The notes beneath the pieces are model-generated. The model did not search any database, was not told the DNA's origin, and was given only the letters and a program-made list of their open reading frames with translations. 16,517 bases of DNA from Treponema sp. (lineage in GTDB: Bacteria; Spirochaetota; Spirochaetia; Treponematales; Breznakiellaceae), in the NCBI GenBank assembly GCA_031254795.1, contig JAIRTS010000115.1, forward strand, positions 1-16,517, written 5' to 3'. Of the stretch, positions 1 to 6,640 are shown piece after piece. Position 1 is the first letter of the stretch, and each line of letters opens with the position of its first letter. Both the position numbers and the translations under genes were made by a program.

Positions 1-196
1 CGAACTTCCTGCCTTTTAAAGCCCTTCTAAAGCCCTCCGCGTCCTGCTTGTCCCCAACTATGACTTCCGCGTCAGCGCTATACCGAACCCTTCGGCGCCC
101 TCTGTTGAACACGGTTACATGGTGGTTGAGACTGTGAAGACGGCTCACAATCTCCGTGCTAATTACACCAGTCCCGCCTAATATTAATATATTCAT
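1..196 (-). CDS. NAD-dependent epimerase/dehydratase-like protein, N-terminal part (runs off left edge)
   Basis: Reading the minus strand from the ATG at 196-194 gives 65 open codons to the window edge. The protein begins MNILILGGTGVIST, a first beta strand followed by the glycine-rich dinucleotide-binding turn (residues 3-12), and continues with HHVTVFNRGRR at about residues 26-36, the second strand and the basic stretch that in such proteins lies near the adenine ribose phosphate. This is typical of extended short-chain dehydrogenases annotated as NAD-dependent epimerase/dehydratase. The substrate cannot be told because the catalytic YxxxK region lies outside the window. No Shine-Dalgarno sequence is visible; the -10 box of a consensus promoter lies 6 nt upstream, so the mRNA may start at the ATG. 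The gene is divergent from the membrane protein at 729. Confidence 0.75.
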   Translation of the reverse strand, partial: MNILILGGTGVISTEIVSRLHSLNHHVTVFNRGRRRVRYSADAEVIVGDKQDAEGFRRALKGRKF

Positions 197-202
197 GGTT
201 TC

Positions 203-230
203 ATTATAATCTTTACGGACGCTTTGTCAA
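203..230 (-). promoter_or_regulatory. Consensus sigma70 promoter of the epimerase gene
   Basis: On the minus strand TTGACA (230-225), a 16-bp spacer and TATAAT (208-203) match the consensus at all twelve positions. Six bases, GAAACC, separate the -10 box from the ATG, placing the expected transcription start on or next to the A of the start codon. Confidence 0.8.
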
Positions 231-305
231 CAGGCTACGTCTGTAAGAGGACTCCTTAACGCGCGGGTTATGCTTCTGTCCCCCGGCTTGGCGCCTGCCG
301 TTAAA

Positions 306-437
306 GTGGCGCCAGACACGCGCCGCGCATTCAGGCGCGCTGGTGTCTGACACCTAGGGCGTATGACAGCCTCAAGCCGACCCAGTCCGGGTTCGAAGCC
401 TCCACCGCTTGACGCGGACGGGGGCGGTGCCAGACAC
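306..437. repeat. Three CAGACAC/GTGTCTG motifs, REP-like
   Basis: GTGGCGCCAGACAC (306-319), the near-palindrome GGTGTCTGACACC (342-354) and GGTGCCAGACAC (426-437) share one core in both orientations. The first two can pair to form an imperfect stem together with GCGCC (320-324) and GGCGC (334-338). This is the look of a short dispersed palindromic (REP-like) element; only local copies can be seen here, so the family assignment is inference. Confidence 0.4.
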
Positions 438-605
438 TGTAGGCTTGTCCTTGGCCGCTCTACCTGCACCGTATATGGCCGCTCAGAACCGTTTCCCGCG
501 TATACCTTGGATGTCCGATGGATCTACGCGTCTCTTGGCGGAATAATTTTTCTTGAACCAACTGCTCTCCAACAACCGCTGTCGCCGGTAGCCCGCGCGA
601 ATTCC

Positions 606-651
606 AAACGCGGGAGAGGCCGCCCTCCGGCGTTTCTTGGCGCGTGGCGCC
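606..651 (+). repeat. Two adjacent hairpins upstream of the membrane-protein gene
   Basis: AAACGC (606-611) pairs with GCGTTT (630-635), and inside it GGAG (613-616) with CTCC (625-628). Directly after comes GGCGC-GTG-GCGCC (639-651). No T-run follows, so they are not intrinsic terminators on the plus strand. They end about 43 bp before the promoter at 694. Confidence 0.4.
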
Positions 652-693
652 TCGCGATGTTTTGAAAATTGAGCGTGAAAGACAAAAGCGTTC

Positions 694-722
694 TTGTCAA
701 AGGCGACGCGATGCTGTATAGT
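694..722 (+). promoter_or_regulatory. Sigma70 promoter of the membrane-protein gene
   Basis: TTGTCA (694-699), a 17-bp spacer and TATAGT (717-722). Six bases, GGAATA, follow before the ATG at 729, so the expected transcription start coincides with that ATG. The same geometry is found at the divergent gene. Confidence 0.65.
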
Positions 723-728
723 GGAATA

Positions 729-1511
729 ATGCTTGGTTTCCTGATAAAAAAGACATTCTTTGATTTATGGGACAACTTGTTCAAGATTGTTCTCATCAAC
801 ATCGGCTTTTTGGTGGTCGTCGCGGCGCCGGTCTTTGTCCCGCCTCTCATACCTTCGGCTCTTTTTTCTATAATGGTTTTGATTGCCGGCGTGTTGTGTT
901 CTTGCGTATATCTCGCCGCGGCAAGCGCCTGCCTTAAACGGGTGTCGGACTACAGCTTTTTCGGCTTCCGCGATTTTTTCGCCGCTTTCAAAAAGACATG
1001 GCTTTCCGGTCTTGTCCTGGGCGTGTTTGTCATTCTCGCGGGAATCATTGTCACGGTTGTGATGCCGTTTTATTTCAGAATGGGAACCGCTCTGGGCTGG
1101 GGGCTCGGCGTCTTGCTGTTTTGGTTTTTGGTCGTCGCGGCGCTCTCCTTGCAGTTTTTCCTTACGGTGCGCTCTCGCATGGACAATCCGCTCAGGATAA
1201 GCCTGAAAAAGTGCTTTCTCATCTTTTTTGACAATCTGGGTTTTTGTGTTTTTTCCTTTATTCACAACCTCATTCTCCTCGCGCTGTCGGTGTTCCTCGC
1301 GTTTATGCTTCCGGGGCCAGCCGGGATCCTTCTCTTTCTGGACGAAGGGTTCCGTCTGCGGCTCCTCAAGTACGACTGGCTTGAGGTTCATCCCGAAGCA
1401 ACGGCGAACGGCAAGCGGCCTAAAATCCCGTGGGACGAGCTTTTGATCGACGAGCGTGAAAAGACCGGGACCCGGAGCCTCAAGAGCTTCATATTTCCGT
1501 GGAAGGATTGA
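729..1511 (+). CDS. Polytopic membrane protein of unknown function
   Basis: This 260-residue protein begins MLGFLIKKTFFDLWDNLF and has about six hydrophobic segments (roughly residues 18-40, 42-66, 92-117, 124-150, 170-200 and a weaker one near 205). It ends in a charged cytoplasmic-type tail, IPWDELLIDEREKTGTRSL, close to the C-terminus. The architecture recalls the YesL/DUF624 group of integral membrane proteins, but I cannot assign a function. Start choice is open. The ATG at 711 has AAAGG (699-703) 7 nt upstream, and in-frame TTG 669 and GTG 675 exist. However, a good promoter overlaps the 711 start and points to initiation at 729, possibly leaderless. An intrinsic terminator follows 3 nt after the stop, so the gene appears monocistronic. 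Confidence 0.75.
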   Translation: MLGFLIKKTFFDLWDNLFKIVLINIGFLVVVAAPVFVPPLIPSALFSIMVLIAGVLCSCVYLAAASACLKRVSDYSFFGFRDFFAAFKKTWLSGLVLGVFVILAGIIVTVVMPFYFRMGTALGWGLGVLLFWFLVVAALSLQFFLTVRSRMDNPLRISLKKCFLIFFDNLGFCVFSFIHNLILLALSVFLAFMLPGPAGILLFLDEGFRLRLLKYDWLEVHPEATANGKRPKIPWDELLIDEREKTGTRSLKSFIFPWKD

Positions 1512-1513
1512 AG

Positions 1514-1534
1514 AAAAAACCGGCGCGGTTTTTT
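1514..1534 (+). terminator. Intrinsic terminator after the membrane-protein gene
   Basis: AAAAAACCG (1514-1522), loop GCG, CGGTTTTTT (1526-1534). The GC part of the stem is only 3 bp, but the A-tract/T-tract symmetry would allow it to work on both strands. Confidence 0.55.
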
Positions 1535-1575
1535 ATGGTTCCGCCAGAAAATCGGTTGCGATCCGGTTTCCCTAG

Positions 1576-1625
1576 TGGACATTTTTCCCGGTTTCTACTA
1601 TGATAGGTCGTATCTAGTAAGGAGG
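1576..1625 (+). promoter_or_regulatory. liv operon promoter and ribosome-binding site
   Basis: TGGACA (1576-1581), a 17-bp spacer and TATGAT (1599-1604) form a sigma70 promoter. A perfect AAGGAGG (1619-1625) lies 5 nt before the livK ATG. The leader of about 20 nt leaves no room for a riboswitch or attenuator. This is the only clear promoter for livKHMG. Confidence 0.7.
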
Positions 1626-1630
1626 CTCTT

Positions 1631-2791
1631 ATGCAAAAAATGCAAAAAACGAAAAGATTTGGTCGCGTCGCCGCGGCGCTTGCCTGCGCCGCGCTTGTCG
1701 CCCTTGCCGGCTGTAAAGCCAAAAACACGGATGTCATCACCATAGGCGGCATTTTTCCGCTTTCAGGCCCGGTTGCGGTGTACGGCGTTGAATGCAAGAA
1801 TGGCATTGAACTTGCCATTGAAGAAATCAACGCGCAAGGCGGTATAAATGGCAAAAAGATCGCGCTTATTTCTGAAGACGATGAAGGCAACCCCGAAAAA
1901 ACCGTCAACGCCTACAAAAAACTCACCACAAGCGACAAGGTGAGTATTATCATCGGATCGCTTACCTCCGGTTGCACGCAGGCGATAACATCGCTCGCCC
2001 AGGCGCAGAAGGTATTGCTGGTGGCGCCCGCGGCGACCATGGAATCCATCACCGACGCCGGCGATTATATTTTCCGCGCGTGCTTCATCGATCCGTTCCA
2101 GGGAACCGTGGGCGGCATTTTCGCGGCCGCGAACCTCGGCGCAAAGAAGGCGGCGGTATTGTACGACAACGGCAACGATTATTCGGTTGGGCTTAAAGAC
2201 AACTTTATCCTCGCGTTCCAGGGGCGGGGCGGCGACATTGTGGCGAATGAATCCTACATCACCGGCGACGTTGACTTCAACGCCCAGCTCACCACAATCA
2301 AAGCGGCGAATCCCGATGTGGTCTATCTTCCGGACTATTACTCGACCGTATCCCTGATCGCCAAACAGCTTCGCGCCCAGGGCGTCAACACCCCGATTGT
2401 CGGCGCGGACGGCTGGGACGGCCTCACCGAGAACGCCGGAGACGAGGTTCTCAACGGTTTCTATTCCAACCACTACGCCGCGGATTCCACCGACATCAAA
2501 GTGGTCAATTTCGTGGGGGCGTTCCAGCAAAAATACAATTCCGTGCCGGTGTCCTTCGCTGCGCTTGGCTATGATTCCCTGTACATGATACGGGACGCCA
2601 TTGTCAAGGCCGACTCGGTTGACTCGACCCGCGTGCGTGACGCTCTTGTCCAAACCAATGGCAGCTACGTCACCGGCAACCTCACGTTCGACGGCAGACG
2701 CAATCCGGTCAAGTCCGCCGTAATGGTTGAGCTTGTAAAGGGTGGCGACGGCAAGCTGACGACGGTTTACAAAACCACCGTGAATCCCTAG
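1631..2791 (+). CDS. livK: Branched-chain amino acid ABC transporter, substrate-binding lipoprotein LivK
   Basis: A 386-residue type I periplasmic-binding protein of the Leu/Ile/Val family (LivK). The N-terminus has a basic head, a hydrophobic core and a lipobox LAGC with Cys28, so it should be a membrane-anchored lipoprotein facing outward. The mature part opens with ITIGGIFPLSGPVAVYG and contains ELAIEEINAQGGINGKKI, both hallmarks of the first lobe. Later, IVGADGWDGL and FAALGYDSLYMI match the second-lobe segments of the family. It captures branched-chain amino acids, or a related hydrophobic amino acid or amide, and hands them to LivHM. It is the first gene of the operon and has the best ribosome-binding site, as expected for the most abundant component. 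The exact ligand cannot be read from sequence. Confidence 0.93.
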   Translation: MQKMQKTKRFGRVAAALACAALVALAGCKAKNTDVITIGGIFPLSGPVAVYGVECKNGIELAIEEINAQGGINGKKIALISEDDEGNPEKTVNAYKKLTTSDKVSIIIGSLTSGCTQAITSLAQAQKVLLVAPAATMESITDAGDYIFRACFIDPFQGTVGGIFAAANLGAKKAAVLYDNGNDYSVGLKDNFILAFQGRGGDIVANESYITGDVDFNAQLTTIKAANPDVVYLPDYYSTVSLIAKQLRAQGVNTPIVGADGWDGLTENAGDEVLNGFYSNHYAADSTDIKVVNFVGAFQQKYNSVPVSFAALGYDSLYMIRDAIVKADSVDSTRVRDALVQTNGSYVTGNLTFDGRRNPVKSAVMVELVKGGDGKLTTVYKTTVNP

Positions 2792-2829
2792 GACGGAAGC
2801 GCAAGGGTTTAAAAACCACGGGCAAAAAC

Positions 2830-3747
2830 GTGTTCGTCATATTTTTACAACAATTAATCAACGGAATATCGCTCGGCAGCATCTATGCCCTCATCGCCCT
2901 CGGCTATACGATGGTGTACGGCATAGTGTTGCTTATCAATTTCGCGCATGGGGACATACTCATGGTGGGCGCGTACGCCGGTTATTTTGCGCTTACATGG
3001 CTCAGCGCGGACAATGGCGCCGGGGGCGTTGTCTATGTGGGCGAGCTTGCGCTCGCCTTCCTCTTTTCCATGACCCTGTGCGCCTTTCTCGGCATGTTCA
3101 TCGAGCGGTTCGCCTACAGACCGTTGCGTTCCGCTCCGCGCCTCAATTCGCTCATCACCGCCATAGCGGTGTCCCTCATGTTGCAAAACGGGGCGCGGGT
3201 GTTGCCTTTTATCGGCCCCAATCCCCGGCAGTTTCCCCGCCCGCCTGTAAGCGCCATAAACATGGGGCCGGTCTCCATTTCAAACATCCAGCTTATCGTG
3301 ATCGCGCTCTCGGCGCTCCTGATGCTTGCGCTCAACTATGTCATCAACTACACGCGGCGGGGCAAGGCGATGCAGGCCGTATCCTTTGACCTTCAGGCGT
3401 CAAGTCTCATGGGCGTGTCGGTGAACGGCACCATTTCCTTTACATTCGCGCTCGGCTCCATATTGGCGGCGGCGGGCGGCATACTGTACGCATGCGCCTA
3501 TCCGCAGATTTCGCCGACTATGGGCGCCATGCCGGGTCTCAAGGCGTTTGTCGCCGCAGTGCTGGGAGGCATCGGTTCGGTGCCTGGCGCCATGCTCGGC
3601 GGACTGTTGCTCGGCGTCGCGGAAACTCTCACCAAGGGCTTCATTTCCTCACAATACGCGGACGCCATTTCATTTTCCATACTCATCGTCATTCTGCTGG
3701 TAAAACCGACCGGCATTTTGGGCAAAAAAACGGGAGTGAAAGTATGA
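2830..3747 (+). CDS. livH: Branched-chain amino acid ABC transporter permease LivH
   Basis: A 305-residue inner-membrane permease of the LivH family with about eight hydrophobic segments. It opens with the family signature LINGISLGSIYALIALGYTM, followed by NFAHGD at about residues 37-42, and has GVSVNGTISFTFALGS and the C-terminal GIGSVPGAMLGGLLLG typical of LivH. It pairs with LivM to form the translocation channel. The start is GTG 2830; the Shine-Dalgarno signal is weak, so translation may depend on coupling to livK 38 nt upstream. The stop overlaps the livM start (ATGA). Confidence 0.92.
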   Translation: MFVIFLQQLINGISLGSIYALIALGYTMVYGIVLLINFAHGDILMVGAYAGYFALTWLSADNGAGGVVYVGELALAFLFSMTLCAFLGMFIERFAYRPLRSAPRLNSLITAIAVSLMLQNGARVLPFIGPNPRQFPRPPVSAINMGPVSISNIQLIVIALSALLMLALNYVINYTRRGKAMQAVSFDLQASSLMGVSVNGTISFTFALGSILAAAGGILYACAYPQISPTMGAMPGLKAFVAAVLGGIGSVPGAMLGGLLLGVAETLTKGFISSQYADAISFSILIVILLVKPTGILGKKTGVKV

Positions 3748-4781
3748 CGAACCGGATGATTTTAACAAATCGGGCGATTTTAACAGATCGCATGAAAAAC
3801 ACCCTCATTCCGGGCATTTTCGCCGTACTTGCGGTATGTGTCCCAACCATTCTCATACAATATGGCGTTATAGACGCATATATCGCGCAAATCATAACAT
3901 TGGCTGGCGTAAACGCCCTGCTTGCCGTCAGCGTGAACACCATAACGGGCGTCACCGGGCAGCTTTCGCTTGGACAAGCCGGCTTCATGGCAATCGGATC
4001 ATACGCGGCAATCGTATTCACCGTGGATATGCGTATTCCTCTGCCCGCTTCCATCATCATGGCGAGCCTTGTCGCCGCGTTCTTCGGCTTTCTCATCGGA
4101 TTTCCCACGCTGAAACTCACAGGCGATTACCTCGCCATTGTGACGCTTGGTTTCGGCGAAATCATTCGCGTAGTGTTGATAAATATAAAAACCGTGTCCG
4201 GCGGCGCAAACGGCAGACGCTTCACTACGCTCCTCGCGGTCTATCCGGCGCTTTCGTTCTTGACCGTAACCGCGACTCTGGTCGCCGTCATCATACTGTT
4301 GCAAAATTTCTTGCGTTCAACGTACGGACGGGCGATTCTCGCGGTGCGGGAGGATGAAATCGCGGCGAACTCGAATGGCGTCAGCGTCTTCCGCTACAAA
4401 ATGATAGGGTTTGTGATCGCCTCCTTTATCGCCGGACTGGGCGGAGGACTGTACGCCGCGATCATCGGCTTCGTAAAACCGGATGTCGCGTCGTTCAATA
4501 AAAGCATAGATTATCTCATCTTCGTCGTGCTGGGCGGCATGGGATCCATGACCGGCGCCATACTCGCGTCCTATATATTGACGTATTTGCAAGAATTCCT
4601 CCGCTTCCTGCGGGATTATCGGCTCATCATCTATCCGCTCATTCTTATTGCGGTGATGCTCTACCGCCCGCAGGGGCTTCTGGGCATGAAGGAAATTTCT
4701 TTTGTCAGGCTGTGCGAACGCGCAAAGGACTGGATAGCCGATCACGCGCCGAAAAAATTGAAGAAAAGAGGAACACAATGA
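3744..4781 (+). CDS. livM: Branched-chain amino acid ABC transporter permease LivM
   Basis: A 345-residue second permease of the LivM family. Recognisable segments are VNTITGVTGQLSLGQAGFMA (about residues 61-80), LKLTGDYLAIVTLGFGEIIR, and FVVLGGMGSMTGAI near residue 265. The ATG at 3744 overlaps the livH stop by 4 nt and has GGGAG 7 nt upstream, so it is preferred over the longer upstream frame that lies inside livH. The first 16 residues are unusual: an 18-nt unit is repeated, giving TNRMIL-TNRAIL-TDRM before the first membrane segment. MKNTLIPG at 3792 is an alternative start that would exclude the repeat. The C-terminus RPQGLLGMKE is typical of the family. Confidence 0.92.
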   Translation: MTNRMILTNRAILTDRMKNTLIPGIFAVLAVCVPTILIQYGVIDAYIAQIITLAGVNALLAVSVNTITGVTGQLSLGQAGFMAIGSYAAIVFTVDMRIPLPASIIMASLVAAFFGFLIGFPTLKLTGDYLAIVTLGFGEIIRVVLINIKTVSGGANGRRFTTLLAVYPALSFLTVTATLVAVIILLQNFLRSTYGRAILAVREDEIAANSNGVSVFRYKMIGFVIASFIAGLGGGLYAAIIGFVKPDVASFNKSIDYLIFVVLGGMGSMTGAILASYILTYLQEFLRFLRDYRLIIYPLILIAVMLYRPQGLLGMKEISFVRLCERAKDWIADHAPKKLKKRGTQ

Positions 4782-5599
4782 GAGATGAAAAAAAAGAATG
4801 CGCGCTCCAGGCGAAAAACCTCTCCATCGTGTTCGGCGGACTTGTCGCGGTAAGCGATTTTTGCTGTGAATTGAAAGAAGGCGAGCTTGTGGGATTGATT
4901 GGCCCGAATGGCGCCGGCAAGACCACGGTGTTCAATATATTTTCAGGGCTTTACAAGCCCACCTCTGGAACTATTGTCTTTCGGAACCGGAACAACAATT
5001 ATTTCTCCGTAGAAAACAAAACGCCCGCCGCGTTAAACCGGATAGGCATCGCGCGGACGTTTCAGAACATACGGCTGTTCGGCAATCTGTCCGTGGAAGA
5101 CAATGTGCGAATCGCGCTCCATTCGCGGCGTGAGGAAAATCCCATTGACGTGCTGTTCCGCTTGAAACGCTTTCACATGGACGAGGCGCGAATGACCGAG
5201 ACGGCGGATGGGTTGCTTGAGTTGTTCCGCATTCTGCACAAGAAGCATGAGCTTGCCAGGAACTTGCCCTACGGCGAACAGCGCAAGCTGGAAATCGCCC
5301 GCGCGCTTGCGGCGCAGCCCAGCCTCTTGTTGCTGGACGAACCCGCCGCAGGCATGAACCCGCAGGAAACACGCGAGCTTATGGAGCTTGTGTCCCTTAT
5401 CAGGAGACAGTTCCGCCTTACGATTCTTTTGATTGAGCATGACATGAACATGGTGATGGGCATCTGCGAGAGACTCATTGTGCTTGATTACGGACGCGTC
5501 ATAGCCGAGGGCGTTCCGGCGGACATACGCAGAAATCCGGCGGTGATTAAGGCGTACCTCGGATCGGATGCGGCGGAAAGCTCCGCGCTGCCGGCGTGA
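4778..5599 (+). CDS. livG: Branched-chain amino acid ABC transporter ATP-binding protein LivG
   Basis: A 273-residue ABC ATPase. Walker A is GPNGAGKTT at residues 42-50, the Q-loop lies in ARTFQNIRLF, the signature is LPYGEQRKLEIARAL from residue 163 (LPYGEQR in place of the canonical LSGGQ, normal for LivG), Walker B is LLLLDEP with Asp187 and Glu188, and the switch His is in LLIEHDM. The GLVAVSDF start and the insertion between Walker A and the signature are LivG-like. With LivF it drives import by ATP hydrolysis on the cytoplasmic face. The start ATG overlaps the livM stop (ATGA) and has AGAGG upstream. Confidence 0.93.
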   Translation: MRDEKKECALQAKNLSIVFGGLVAVSDFCCELKEGELVGLIGPNGAGKTTVFNIFSGLYKPTSGTIVFRNRNNNYFSVENKTPAALNRIGIARTFQNIRLFGNLSVEDNVRIALHSRREENPIDVLFRLKRFHMDEARMTETADGLLELFRILHKKHELARNLPYGEQRKLEIARALAAQPSLLLLDEPAAGMNPQETRELMELVSLIRRQFRLTILLIEHDMNMVMGICERLIVLDYGRVIAEGVPADIRRNPAVIKAYLGSDAAESSALPA

Positions 5600-5660
5600 C
5601 GGAGAATGTCCTGCGCGGAAGAGATCATTTGGTCATGCCGTTTCATTATTACGCAAGCAA

Positions 5661-5711
5661 TTGATGGCGTTCAAAACTGACGCCACAGGGCGCGTTTTTG
5701 AACACCATCAA
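5661..5711 (+). repeat. Long intercistronic hairpin between livG and livF
   Basis: TTGATGGCGTTCAAAA (5661-5676) pairs with TTTTGAACACCATCAA (5696-5711) with one C/A mismatch in 16, and the loop holds a second small stem CGCC/GGCG (5681-5684, 5689-5692). No T-run follows. It lies inside the operon, so an mRNA-stability or processing role, or a mobile palindromic repeat, are the likely explanations. Confidence 0.7.
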
Positions 5712-5714
5712 TAG

Positions 5715-5746
5715 AAAAAATGCCGCGCATTTTATTTATGCGCGGC
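5715..5746 (-). terminator. Hairpin upstream of livF with terminator shape on the minus strand
   Basis: GCCGCGCAT (5722-5730), loop TTTATTT, ATGCGCGGC (5738-5746) is a perfect 9-bp stem. Six A residues at 5715-5720 precede it, so read on the minus strand it is a GC-rich stem followed by A and T6, the form of an intrinsic terminator. No minus-strand gene lies nearby. On the plus strand it is only a hairpin 16 nt before livF. Confidence 0.5.
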
Positions 5747-5762
5747 TCCTAAGAAGGCCGAC

Positions 5763-6467
5763 ATGCTGAACGTTGACAATTTAATAGTACATTACGGGGC
5801 GATTAAGGCGGTGCAGAACGTATCCTTTACCGTAGAAAAGGGAGAGATCATTACGCTCATTGGTTCAAACGGAGCGGGAAAGACAACGGCATTGCACGCC
5901 GTGTCCAATATCATCAAGAAAACCGGCGGGAGCGTTGTCTTTGACGGGCTTGACATCACCAATCTGCCGCCCGACCGCATCGTGAAATTGGGACTTGTCC
6001 AGGTGCCGGAAGGACGCCGCATATTCGCCAACCTCTCGGTCAAGGTCAACCTTGAGATGGGCGCGTACACGCGCCGCGACCGCGCGGGCATTGAGCGCGA
6101 CCGCGACATGGTATACGACCTTTTCCCCCGCTTGAAAGAACGGCTCAACCAACATGCCGGCACCCTCTCAGGCGGCGAGCAACAGATGTTGGCGATGGGC
6201 AGGGCGCTTATGTCCGCTCCCCGGCTTCTCCTTCTGGACGAGCCTTCCATGGGGCTGTCCCCCATTTTGGTTGACGAGATATTTTCCATTATCACGCGCA
6301 TCAATGAAGCGGGCGCGACCATTTTGCTGGTCGAGCAGAACGCATTCAAAGCACTTGCCATCGCCTCCCGCGCCTACATCCTAGAGACCGGCGTCGTGAG
6401 CAAGACCGGCGACGCCGCATATCTCCGGCGCGATGAAGCGGTGAGAGCCGCGTATCTCGGCGGGTAA
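5763..6467 (+). CDS. livF: Branched-chain amino acid ABC transporter ATP-binding protein LivF
   Basis: A 234-residue ABC ATPase of the LivF type. Walker A is GSNGAGKTT (residues 34-42), the Q-loop region VQVPEGRRIFANLSV is diagnostic of LivF, the signature LSGGEQQMLAMGRAL begins at residue 135, Walker B is LLLLDEPSMGLSP with Asp159 and Glu160, and the switch region reads LLVEQNA as usual in LivF. It has its own ribosome-binding site AAGAAGG. Unlike the other junctions in this operon, which overlap or are short, it sits 163 bp after livG behind two strong hairpins, so its dosage may be set separately. Confidence 0.93.
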   Translation: MLNVDNLIVHYGAIKAVQNVSFTVEKGEIITLIGSNGAGKTTALHAVSNIIKKTGGSVVFDGLDITNLPPDRIVKLGLVQVPEGRRIFANLSVKVNLEMGAYTRRDRAGIERDRDMVYDLFPRLKERLNQHAGTLSGGEQQMLAMGRALMSAPRLLLLDEPSMGLSPILVDEIFSIITRINEAGATILLVEQNAFKALAIASRAYILETGVVSKTGDAAYLRRDEAVRAAYLGG

Positions 6468-6515
6468 AGTCCCGCACGAAACCGGCGGTCAAGACCAGCG
6501 GTAAAAAACGTCCTT

Positions 6516-6608
6516 AATGACGCAGATCGGTCTCGTCATTCGTTAGAGGGATGCCAATTTATTTAATGTGTGGACGTAAGACCCCGCCCTTCAGAGCGCG
6601 TCTTGAAA
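6516..6608 (+). promoter_or_regulatory. Possible attenuator leader of ilvB
   Basis: The livF-ilvB gap contains a 9-codon ORF rich in Ile, Leu and Val (6517-6546) whose codons lie within the hairpin AATGACG/CGTCATT (6516-6522, 6534-6540). Downstream, AAGAC and CGC can pair with GCG and GTCTT to form a second hairpin around 6577-6605, and CCCC near 6580 can alternatively pair with GGGG near 6612. This resembles leader-peptide attenuation of ilv operons, but no clear T-run terminator follows. Confidence 0.35.
6517..6546 (+). CDS. Putative ilvB leader peptide MTQIGLVIR
   Basis: ATG 6517 to TAG 6544-6546 encodes nine residues, four of them branched-chain (Ile, Leu, Val, Ile), with Leu-Val-Ile contiguous. 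Its place upstream of acetolactate synthase is where such peptides occur. Against it: no Shine-Dalgarno sequence is visible, and a short ORF of this composition can arise by chance. Confidence 0.3.
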   Translation: MTQIGLVIR

Positions 6609-6632
6609 AATGGGGCTGTCCATCGCTATAAG
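6603..6632 (+). promoter_or_regulatory. Candidate ilvB promoter
   Basis: TTGAAA (6603-6608), 18-bp spacer, TATAAG (6627-6632), 8 nt before the ATG. It overlaps the ribosome-binding site AAGGTGG (6630-6636), so use of this promoter would give a nearly leaderless mRNA lacking that site. The two signals are hard to reconcile, and it is a weak call. Confidence 0.3.
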
Positions 6633-6640
6633 GTGGAAAC

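Larger units (their letters stand above)
231..693. other. Non-coding divergent gap, hairpin-rich
   Basis: About 460 bp lie between the two divergent promoters. No reading frame here resembles a protein: the longest ones (363-665 plus, 227-469 minus) are low-complexity Arg/Pro/Ser-rich translations without a ribosome-binding site. The stretch holds three copies of a CAGACAC-type motif (306-437) and two hairpins (606-651). I see no tRNA, rRNA or known riboswitch in it. Confidence 0.5.

Noticed and set aside
386..404. GGTTCGAAGCC, resembling a tRNA T-loop
   Set aside because: The T-stem does not pair fully, and no matching acceptor, D or anticodon arms are found around it on either strand.
363..665. 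100-residue plus-strand ORF upstream of the membrane-protein gene
   Set aside because: Arg/Pro-rich translation without domain, ribosome-binding site or promoter; it passes through hairpins and motif repeats.
1763..2653. 296-residue minus-strand ORF opposite livK
   Set aside because: Shadow of a high-GC coding strand; livK itself is unmistakable and the antisense translation resembles no family.
3492..3743. N-terminal extension of livM by 84 codons
   Set aside because: The extension lies wholly inside livH in another frame; the ATGA junction at 3744 with GGGAG upstream is the normal start.
6468..6640. T-box riboswitch before ilvB
   Set aside because: The conserved T-box sequence (AGGGTGGNACCGCG type) and specifier-loop layout are absent.
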